A stretch of DNA of 6,774 nucleotides. Source: Leptospira sp. Lineage in GTDB: Bacteria; Spirochaetota; Leptospiria; Leptospirales; Leptospiraceae. The notes beneath the pieces are model-generated. The model saw only the letters and a list, made by a program, of their open reading frames with translations, did no database searches and was not told the origin of the DNA. The stretch's first letter is position 1. Every line of letters begins with the position of its first letter. The stretch lies in NCBI GenBank assembly GCA_025457985.1, contig JALOTI010000110.1, positions 1 to 6,774 on the forward strand, read 5' to 3'. Below are positions 1 to 5,256 of the stretch, piece after piece. Made by a program: the position numbers and the translations under genes.

Positions 1-10
1 CCAGCGTTTA

Positions 11-520
11 TTAGATATTGGATTCCTGGATATTGTTTTGTCGGTTATTGAACCGGCCCCATTTCGGTGGAAATTCACATAAGGCTTCTTCAGTGGAAAT
101 TTCGTCTCTCTCTAACTTTTGATTTAGAGTAATCAACTTATGTAAATTGCCCATAGAAAACGAAAGTTCTGTGATATCGTAATCATCTAAGCGAAGTTTT
201 GCATTTCGACAGAAAAGTTTTAACTCCGATAGGATCAGAGTCACTCGCGCATTTGCATATCTCGCTACGATTTCTTCAAATTCTTCTTCATTATAAAACT
301 CTTTCTCAAGGTCGTAGTCAAAATTTTGTTTGATGAGTTCGATCAGTGATATTCCGAGAGCTTTTGCGACTAGCACTACATATTCGAATTTGCTACGAAT
401 CCAATCGTCCGATTCTAAAATCTCAAGAGCCGTTCGAGGGATATCTAGCTTTTCGGATAGCTCTATCCTAGAGAGCTTTCTACGTTCACGAGTGAGTCGA
501 AATAAGTTAATCTTTTCCAT
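11..520 (-). CDS. XRE-family helix-turn-helix transcriptional regulator
   Basis: The product is 169 aa from the ATG at 520. Residues about 5-60 form a Cro/C1-type HTH: a first helix (LFRLTRERRKLS), the HTH pair SRIELSEKLDI / PRTALEILESDDW, then the helices FEYVVLVAKALGIS and LIELIKQ that close the fold. Residues 60-169 are charged, with an acidic stretch (EKEFYNEEEFEEIV), and match no domain I recognise; they may bind a partner or make a dimer. An in-frame TTG at 538 would add six residues (MNFFLN), but neither start has a Shine-Dalgarno sequence; ATG 520 is chosen because the HTH begins directly after it. Two operator-like repeats cover its promoter, so it probably represses itself. The stop is 10 bases from the window edge, so a co-transcribed downstream partner, such as a toxin or peptidase, cannot be seen. 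The fold is confident; the target and role are unknown. Confidence 0.85.
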   Translation of the reverse strand: MEKINLFRLTRERRKLSRIELSEKLDIPRTALEILESDDWIRSKFEYVVLVAKALGISLIELIKQNFDYDLEKEFYNEEEFEEIVARYANARVTLILSELKLFCRNAKLRLDDYDITELSFSMGNLHKLITLNQKLERDEISTEEALCEFPPKWGRFNNRQNNIQESNI

Positions 521-540
521 ATTTAAAAAAAAATTCAAAA

Positions 541-591
541 ATAACGTTGGGAACGTTCAAAAATCGCCCAAATAACGTCCGGAACGTTCAA
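541..591. promoter_or_regulatory. Tandem operator-like repeats, likely autoregulatory sites
   Basis: Two 20-bp copies, ATAACGTTGGGAACGTTCAA (541-560) and ATAACGTCCGGAACGTTCAA (572-591), differ at only two or three positions. Each holds the inverted repeat AACGT-N5-ACGTT (543-557 and 574-588), as expected for a dimeric HTH protein. The copies start 31 bp apart, close to three helical turns, so two dimers would sit on the same DNA face. The upstream copy lies between the -35 and -10 of the regulator's likely promoter; the other lies just after the predicted transcript start. Repression of the gene by its own product is the simplest reading. Binding is inferred from position and symmetry. Confidence 0.6.
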
Positions 592-596
592 GTCAA
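569..596 (-). promoter_or_regulatory. Probable promoter of the XRE regulator gene
   Basis: On the minus strand, TTGACT (596-591) matches the sigma-70 -35 consensus at five of six positions. Sixteen bases later comes a weaker -10, TATTTG (574-569). Transcription would start near 562, giving a leader of about 40 bases before the ATG at 520. The weak -10 and the repeats around it fit a repressible promoter. This is inferred from sequence only. Confidence 0.45.
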
Positions 597-650
597 GACC
601 GAGCATTTCGGAATTTATTGGACAGAACCGGATTCAAATACGGAAATTAA

Positions 651-750
651 GTTACGCTAAATTTCCTTTCTGGAGTACGACGCCGGTATGCTAGAACTCG
701 GTGTTCGTACTCTTTTTTTTTTGTGCAAACAAGCTTCCCTGTTATGCTAA
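651..750 (+). repeat. Repeated 10-mer GTTAYGCTAA flanking the first terminator
   Basis: GTTACGCTAA (651-660) and GTTATGCTAA (741-750) differ at one base and lie 90 bp apart, each upstream of a hairpin/T-run. The second contains a -10-like TATGCT (743-748), 16 bases after TTGTGC (721-726). They could be weak promoter elements or remnants of a duplication. Chance cannot be excluded for so short a repeat. Confidence 0.25.
673..722 (+). terminator. Rho-independent terminator with no upstream plus-strand gene
   Basis: GAGTACGA (673-680) pairs perfectly with TCGTACTC (705-712). The stem extends inward by CGCCG (681-685) with CGGTG (699-703), including one G-U pair and a single bulged base at 704. 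The loop is 13 bases (686-698). Ten T residues (713-722) follow directly. The opposite strand has no T-run after the stem, so the signal acts on plus-strand transcription. The only gene to the left is on the minus strand, so the transcript it ends is unexplained. Confidence 0.8.
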
Positions 751-811
751 TCGAAGCAAATCCTAGTTATTTGCAAGAAGCAAGCGATTCTTGAAAAAAC
801 GTTCTAGAGTT

Positions 812-860
812 TTGGGGGACCGAATTCGCAAAACAAGGCTCTCCCAATCGATTTTTTTTT
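812..860 (+). terminator. Second candidate Rho-independent terminator
   Basis: TTGGGGGA (812-819) pairs with TCTCCCAA (840-847), including one G-U pair, and CC (820-821) pairs with GG (837-838) across one bulged base. The loop is 15 bases. Nine T residues (852-860) follow after a four-base gap, so it is less canonical than the hairpin at 673-722. It lies 72 bp before the phosphodiesterase start and would end any plus-strand transcript begun between the two hairpins, or act as an attenuator. Confidence 0.5.
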
Positions 861-900
861 GCAAAAATGAAAGAAAAATCCTTCCCGATGCAATAAATAA

Positions 901-937
901 GAAAGATTATAAAATGACGGAAAGACTATAAATGACC
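901..937 (+). repeat. Tandem duplication of the start region of the phosphodiesterase gene
   Basis: GAAAGATTATAAAATGACG (901-919) is followed directly by GAAAGACTATAAATGACC (920-937): the same 18-19 bp unit with two substitutions and one deleted base. Both copies carry a GAAAG ribosome-binding-like stretch and an ATG. The first ATG (914) opens a five-codon frame whose TAA (929-931) abuts the second ATG (932), the true start. The first copy also contains TATAAA (908-913), which could serve as a -10, although no good -35 precedes it. Confidence 0.6.
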
Positions 938-1882
938 AAAATTCGACAATTCTGCACAATCATCACGTTTTCACTTATCCTTTTTAGCTTTGTAGACTGC
1001 GCTACAGTAGAAAAATCAGAGCGCCAAAGGGCCGATTTAGATTTGCAGGGACACCGAGGAGCAAGGGGATTAAAGCCGGAAAATACTTGGCCTGCCTTCG
1101 AAGAGGCTATCAAATTTAAAATGACCACCCTTGAACTTGATACTGTTCTAACAAAGGACAAACGAGTAGTGATCCACCATGATTCGGAAACCAATCCAAC
1201 AATTTGCCAAAACGAAGATGGTTCCGAAATTTCTAAAATTTCGCTTTATGAACTTACCCTTGCCGAATTGCAAAAGTTAGATTGTGGTAGCCGGAAGAAC
1301 TCAAATTTTCCAAAACAAATTCCAGTTCCAAATACAAAACTTCTATCCATAGAAGAATTTTTTGAAAAGGTTACAACCGTCGAAAAACTTACAAAAGAAA
1401 AATATCTTTTTAATATCGAAACCAAATTTCCGGACAAGTATAAGGTTTCGGATGATGTGGTCAAAGAACACACCAACCTTTTGGTCAAAGCCATTGAGAA
1501 ATATAAGTTTGTGGATCGAACTACAATTCAATCCTTTGATATGAGGACGTTACCTGTTTCTAAATCTTTAAATCCTAAGATCCGGACCAGTGCTTTGTTT
1601 GCGCCCACATACTTCCAAGGATTTCTTATGACTTTTGGTATGGGCAATTCTTATCGGGAAACCATTTTAGAAACTACAAAAGAGCTGAATGCAGATATCA
1701 TTTCACCTTACTTTTTGTATGTGACACCAAGTTTTGTGAATACAGCTCACAAATCCAAAATTGAAGTCATTCCTTGGACTGTGAATTCTGAAAAAGAAGC
1801 TCTAAGGTTGATACAATGTGGAGTTGATGGAATCATCTCTGATTATCCAGATATGTTAGATTCAGTTGCTCGGGGAAAATAA
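932..1882 (+). CDS. Exported glycerophosphodiester phosphodiesterase (GDPD family)
   Basis: This enzyme would hydrolyse glycerophosphodiesters to glycerol 3-phosphate and an alcohol, using a divalent metal. The 316-aa product shows the GDPD barrel signature: HRGARG with His41-Arg42, PEN (49-51), metal ligands Glu68 and Asp70 in LELDTVLTKD, catalytic-type His83 in IHHD, NIETK with Glu163, PWTVN (281-285), and the closing GVDGIISDYP (297-306). All the key residues I would expect are present and the length is normal. A hydrophobic segment (about 9-21) ends in FVDC (Cys23), so it is exported and perhaps lipidated, although Asp just before the Cys is unusual. The start at 932 follows GGAAAG (919-924) at seven bases. 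It stands alone on the plus strand and converges with the TRL gene, with one base between stop codons. Activity is confident; the physiological substrate is unknown. Confidence 0.92.
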   Translation: MTKIRQFCTIITFSLILFSFVDCATVEKSERQRADLDLQGHRGARGLKPENTWPAFEEAIKFKMTTLELDTVLTKDKRVVIHHDSETNPTICQNEDGSEISKISLYELTLAELQKLDCGSRKNSNFPKQIPVPNTKLLSIEEFFEKVTTVEKLTKEKYLFNIETKFPDKYKVSDDVVKEHTNLLVKAIEKYKFVDRTTIQSFDMRTLPVSKSLNPKIRTSALFAPTYFQGFLMTFGMGNSYRETILETTKELNADIISPYFLYVTPSFVNTAHKSKIEVIPWTVNSEKEALRLIQCGVDGIISDYPDMLDSVARGK

Positions 1883-1883
1883 A

Positions 1884-2231
1884 TCACTCTCCCCAAACAA
1901 TTGTACATAGCTCGGTATACAGACTAAGCACATTGAGCACTTCTTTATTGATTCGAAAGACTTCTTTGATGTTACCTTGATTGGCAGCGGATTGGATACT
2001 TGCGTTTCCGCGAGTGTAAAAAAAACCAATTCGTTGGACGCAAGACTTCCCTTTTTTTAAAGGTACTCCGGTCAATTTTCTTTCGGATACCCCAAGTTCG
2101 TAATGTGAAAAAATGATCCCCGTCGGGCCAAGACCCTGTGGATTTAGACTGAGATTTGCACATTGCGTTACTGATAATCCAAATAACGTGAATAAGATGA
2201 AAATAAATCTCTTGGATCTCAATAACGACAT
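1884..2231 (-). CDS. TRL-like family small lipoprotein
   Basis: The 115-aa product has a basic N-terminus (MSLLRSKR), a hydrophobic stretch and a possible lipobox LSVTQC (Cys24). The mature part has TRL-like family features: GLGPTGIIFSHYELG, then IGFFYTRGNASIQSAANQG, and a C-terminal LYTELCTIVWG. The family is named after a tRNA-associated locus; its function is unknown, and export to the envelope is inferred from the signal. The ATG at 2231 is chosen because it has GGAG (2243-2240) eight bases upstream and gives a normal signal peptide. An ATG at 2279, overlapping the preceding gene by 11 bases, would add 16 residues in front of the signal and has no Shine-Dalgarno. It is the last gene of the minus-strand train and a diverged paralogue of its neighbour. 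Confidence 0.75.
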   Translation of the reverse strand: MSLLRSKRFIFILFTLFGLSVTQCANLSLNPQGLGPTGIIFSHYELGVSERKLTGVPLKKGKSCVQRIGFFYTRGNASIQSAANQGNIKEVFRINKEVLNVLSLYTELCTIVWGE

Positions 2232-2239
2232 AGCGAGGG

Positions 2240-2243
2240 CTCC
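2240..2243 (-). promoter_or_regulatory. Shine-Dalgarno site deciding the start of the last TRL-like gene
   Basis: GGAG on the minus strand lies eight bases before the ATG at 2231. The alternative upstream ATG at 2279 lacks such a site, so this favours the shorter protein with a conventional signal peptide. Confidence 0.5.
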
Positions 2244-2268
2244 GAAAAAACGATTAACACCTTTGAAT

Positions 2269-2577
2269 TTAATCTCCATAGATTTCTACACAAAGATTCG
2301 AATACAAACCCAAAATAGAAAAGGTTTTCCAATTTGTTTCTGTTACCACATTGATTTTTGACTGTGCTTTTAATACTTCAATGGACGCTGATCCGAGAGA
2401 TATGAGTCCTAAGTAGGAATGGGCACAGGCTTCGGATCGAAGGCTTCCTTGTTTTCCAGTTCCATACATTCCGATTTTAGTTTTGTTAAACAAGATTCCA
2501 TTGGGCCCAAATCCAGTGTGAGCACAGGAAACAAAAAGAATCAGGTATACAATACAACTAGAACGAAGGAATTTCAT
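2269..2577 (-). CDS. TRL-like family small lipoprotein, paralogue of the next gene
   Basis: The 102-aa product starts MKFLRSSC and has a short hydrophobic core ending in the lipobox LFVSC (Cys18), the cleanest one in this window. The mature part follows the TRL-like pattern: GFGPNGILFNKTKIG, a central SYLGLISLGSASIEV and a C-terminal LGLYSNLCVEIYG. It aligns along its whole length with the neighbouring TRL-like protein (GxGPxGIxF, G-x-ASI, LYxxLC, YG/WG), so the two come from an old tandem duplication. The start lies 16 bases after the aminopeptidase stop, with no clear Shine-Dalgarno, so translation may depend on coupling. Function is unknown. The family call is fairly sure; envelope location is inferred from the lipobox. 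Confidence 0.75.
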   Translation of the reverse strand: MKFLRSSCIVYLILFVSCAHTGFGPNGILFNKTKIGMYGTGKQGSLRSEACAHSYLGLISLGSASIEVLKAQSKINVVTETNWKTFSILGLYSNLCVEIYGD

Positions 2578-2593
2578 ATTTTAAATCGGGATT

Positions 2594-5245
2594 TTATTCT
2601 TTATTTTTCTTTCGCATAACAAGACAACGAGTTTCTAAATCTATCTGCTTAAGGATAGTTTTTTGAATTGGCGCTGGAAGACGTTTGTGGTTCGCGGAAA
2701 ATTTTTTCAGAATGAGTAAAGTTTCATCCATACAAAAATCTGGACTGAGGCTCTTTGCAAAACCATCTAAATAATTCTCATCATCGAATGCATTAAAATT
2801 CGCTAATGCATCTAAGTATGAATCAAAAAATTGTAGTTGGATATCCTTTTGATTCTCGGGAAACAACGAATAAGATACTGTTCGTAACGTGGAAGATGAG
2901 AGATTAGATTTTTTTGGAGAAAGAAGTGTATCCAACCACTGTCGTTTGATAGCTGGGTTTGGTTCGGCTGCGAGGGCCGCGAAGCTCGAATTTACACCTC
3001 GACTGGAGGTATCAATTTTTTTCTCCGAATCAATCAGCTTTTGGATTTTTGATCTATCTTTACTCAATCCGCTGATTTTGACTATAGCCGACCATCTCTG
3101 GTCTTGATCCATTTTGTATCCTGGGATTGTGATTTTTCCTTCAATTAAAGAATATAGTTTTTGAATTTGTTCTTCCGTATACGTTGCATCAATAATCGCT
3201 GAAACAAGATACTTCTGGTCATCTGAATTAGGCTTTTCCAATTCTAGCTGTTTCCATAAGAGTTCGCCTAGCTTTGAAAGGTCATCAATCCTTTGTGATT
3301 CGGAAAACCAGTATCTACTTGTTACGTAGCTATATCCACTGTCGGAGGCAATTCTGTTTAAGATCCATTTTTTAATTTTTGTATCTTTTTCAATCGTAAG
3401 TATTTCTTTTGCAATGCTGTAAAAGGAATCAAAACTTTCTTTTCCATTTAAAACTTGTTTGTAGTAACTTACCCAAAGGATGAGCTTTCGAAAAGGAGAT
3501 GGGTCATACGCTAAGACAAATTTTAGATCATCTGCATTTATACTTTCGAAATTCCAAATGACAAAGTCTTGGTCTTCGTCATTCACAAGAATAAAGTCAG
3601 GACAAAAAGGAAGTGGAGAAACCGCCGTGGTAGACCTTCCTGAATACAATATTGGTGCATTCGTAAACTCTAAAGTTTTATCTGCCTTATTGAATTTATA
3701 AACTCCGATGGTCGATTTGTGGTCGCGTAATTTATTTTCACTTCCTGGGTTATTCTGTACTATCTTCCAATACAAATTGTTCGAGTTACAAACATATGAA
3801 AAACTGATCTCGTTAGTTCCCTTTGTTTCAAGCCAATCCTTGGACCATTTTTTCATCGGAAATCCACTAGCGAATTCTAGTTCAGCCAAAAAATCCTTAA
3901 GAGTTGAGTTGGAATATGAGTATCTCCTTAAATAATTTTGAACCCCTCTTTGGAAACTTTCCTCACCTATAAAAAAAACCAACTGTTTGAGAACTGAAGC
4001 ACCCTTTCCATAGGTTATGCCATCAAACTGAGTGAACGCATCTTCTGTATTTTTGACCTTTGCTTCGATTGGGTGGTTTGTAGAAAAAGAATCTTCTTCA
4101 TACGCCCATTGTTTCATTTTTTCAAAGAAGCTAATCCAAGTTTCTTGAAATTCTGTATTTTTGGATTGCGCTAAACTTGCCATGTATGTCGCAAAACTTT
4201 CGTTTAACCAAAGGCCATTCCACCATTTCATTGTTACGAGATTTCCAAACCACATATGAGCCATCTCATGCAAAATTACATCTGATAGATTTTCTCTCTG
4301 AGCACGAGTCATCTCTGATCTTGTAACAAATCTTTCGGAGAAAGTGACGGCCGCCACATTTTCCATAGCACCAAAATTGAATTCAGGCACAATGATTTGG
4401 TCATATTTTTCAAAAGGATAAGGTATTCCAAAATAAGGATTAAAAAATTCAAATCCTTGTTTGGTGAACAAAAACCAATCTTTAGGATTTACATATCTTG
4501 CGAGAGATTTTCGAACGAGAAGCCGAAGTGGAAGATTTTCATACTTGTCTTCCCAAATTTGATATGGTCCTGCATGTAAAGAAAACACATAAGTGGATAT
4601 CTTTTTTGTATTTGGAAAATCAAAGTTCCGTAAATTAAGATCTTTCGGATCGTTCGCAATTGTTGGTAAAGTGGTAGAGATAACCATCCATTGTTTTGGT
4701 GCTTGGACCAAAAGTTTGAATGTGGCCTTTAGATCCGGCTGGTCAAAACATGGAAACATTTTGTTTGCATGAAAAGCCTCAAATTGAGAATAGATATAAG
4801 TTTCTTTATCGTCAGGATCAACAAACTTATGTAAGCCGTTTCCAGATCTTGAATAGGGAGTCTGGAATTGGATTTCAATTTTGTTTTTTCCTTTAAGCAG
4901 TAGATTTCCAGGAATCCAAATGACTCCATTTTTATAAATTTCAGCTGGTGATAAATCTGTATCGTTTGTACGAATTGAACCTAATTTCCCCAAAAAATAG
5001 TCCAGTCTCAAATCGGATTTGGAGTTGCTATCAAATAAAATGGTAACTTTTCCGCTAAACTCATCTGAATTGGTCAATTGGATTTGAAGATCATACGCTA
5101 TATTAGATATCATATTTGCGCGTGATTCTGCCTCTTTTTGTGTGAGATGGTAGTCAAACTCGGGATTAGCACAGTTTAATATAAATGATATTCCAAGAAT
5201 ACCGGCGTAATAAAAGATCTGTTTGGTGAAAAAAATATTGTTCAT
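2594..5245 (-). CDS. M1-family metallo-aminopeptidase (PepN type), putative lipoprotein
   Basis: This zinc enzyme would remove N-terminal residues from peptides. The 883-aa product has the full M1 signature: QFEAFHANKMFPCFDQPD (154-171), the substrate-anchoring GAMEN (292-296), the zinc motif HEMAH (His326, Glu327, His330) with third ligand Glu349 in LWLNESFATY, and Tyr412 in GITYGKG, which stabilises the transition state. After about residue 480 comes a long, mostly helical, poorly conserved C-terminal half, as in the Streptomyces PepN/ERAP-like branch; overall length is normal. Its N-terminus is a signal peptide ending FILNC (Cys25), so unlike typical cytosolic PepN it is probably a lipoprotein. 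The ATG at 5245 is chosen because AAGGA lies four bases upstream and the signal begins there; an ATG at 5314 would add 23 residues and overlap the amidase gene by 58 bases. It lies 11 bases after the amidase stop, hence co-transcription. The family is certain; substrates are unknown. Confidence 0.93.
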   Translation of the reverse strand: MNNIFFTKQIFYYAGILGISFILNCANPEFDYHLTQKEAESRANMISNIAYDLQIQLTNSDEFSGKVTILFDSNSKSDLRLDYFLGKLGSIRTNDTDLSPAEIYKNGVIWIPGNLLLKGKNKIEIQFQTPYSRSGNGLHKFVDPDDKETYIYSQFEAFHANKMFPCFDQPDLKATFKLLVQAPKQWMVISTTLPTIANDPKDLNLRNFDFPNTKKISTYVFSLHAGPYQIWEDKYENLPLRLLVRKSLARYVNPKDWFLFTKQGFEFFNPYFGIPYPFEKYDQIIVPEFNFGAMENVAAVTFSERFVTRSEMTRAQRENLSDVILHEMAHMWFGNLVTMKWWNGLWLNESFATYMASLAQSKNTEFQETWISFFEKMKQWAYEEDSFSTNHPIEAKVKNTEDAFTQFDGITYGKGASVLKQLVFFIGEESFQRGVQNYLRRYSYSNSTLKDFLAELEFASGFPMKKWSKDWLETKGTNEISFSYVCNSNNLYWKIVQNNPGSENKLRDHKSTIGVYKFNKADKTLEFTNAPILYSGRSTTAVSPLPFCPDFILVNDEDQDFVIWNFESINADDLKFVLAYDPSPFRKLILWVSYYKQVLNGKESFDSFYSIAKEILTIEKDTKIKKWILNRIASDSGYSYVTSRYWFSESQRIDDLSKLGELLWKQLELEKPNSDDQKYLVSAIIDATYTEEQIQKLYSLIEGKITIPGYKMDQDQRWSAIVKISGLSKDRSKIQKLIDSEKKIDTSSRGVNSSFAALAAEPNPAIKRQWLDTLLSPKKSNLSSSTLRTVSYSLFPENQKDIQLQFFDSYLDALANFNAFDDENYLDGFAKSLSPDFCMDETLLILKKFSANHKRLPAPIQKTILKQIDLETRCLVMRKKNKE

Positions 5246-5249
5246 AGAT

Positions 5250-5254
5250 TCCTT
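5250..5254 (-). promoter_or_regulatory. Shine-Dalgarno site deciding the aminopeptidase start
   Basis: AAGGA on the minus strand, inside an AAAAAAGGA run, lies four bases before the ATG at 5245. The run overlaps the TAA stop of the upstream amidase gene (5259-5257), so ribosomes ending there could reinitiate. It supports the shorter start that opens directly into the signal peptide. Confidence 0.55.
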
Positions 5255-5256
5255 TT

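Larger units (their letters stand above)
592..931. other. Gene-poor intergenic region with two orphan terminators
   Basis: I find no convincing protein gene in this stretch between the divergent regulator and phosphodiesterase genes. It holds two plus-strand terminator candidates (673-722, 812-860), a 10-mer GTTAYGCTAA present at 651-660 and 741-750, a small inverted repeat CAAGAA/TTCTTG (774-779, 788-793), an AACGTTC half-site (798-804) resembling the operator arm, and a duplicated start region from 901. One plus frame (651-896) is open apart from a single TGA at 792-794, but has no ribosome binding site. Possible readings are one or two small RNAs, a leader with attenuators, or the remains of lost genes. 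Confidence 0.4.

Noticed and set aside
11..520. Antitoxin of a toxin-antitoxin pair
   Set aside because: HTH antitoxins are often autoregulated like this, but the downstream neighbour lies outside the window and no toxin gene is visible, so it cannot be supported.
330..575. 81-residue plus-strand frame opposite the XRE gene
   Set aside because: It is antisense to a clear HTH gene, has no ribosome binding site or recognisable domain, and ends inside the operator repeats.
688..750. 20-codon plus-strand frame starting at ATG 688
   Set aside because: It spans the terminator stem and T-run, so the T-run would be coding (Phe codons), and the nearest GGAG is 12 bases away. More likely incidental.
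651..750. Integron attC site suggested by the GTTAYGCTAA copies around a hairpin
   Set aside because: The copies are direct, not inverted; no complementary RYYYAAC box pairs with them; and no integrase is in the window.
907..1194. 95-residue minus-strand frame opposite the start of the phosphodiesterase gene
   Set aside because: It overlaps the conserved HRG and metal-binding region of a certain gene and has no family features.
1872..1894. Bidirectional terminator between the convergent genes
   Set aside because: The stem is only 5 bp with a 13-base loop, and neither strand has a T-run after it.
4729..4929. 66-residue minus-strand frame inside the aminopeptidase gene
   Set aside because: It is an out-of-frame shadow of conserved M1 coding sequence with no ribosome binding site or domain.
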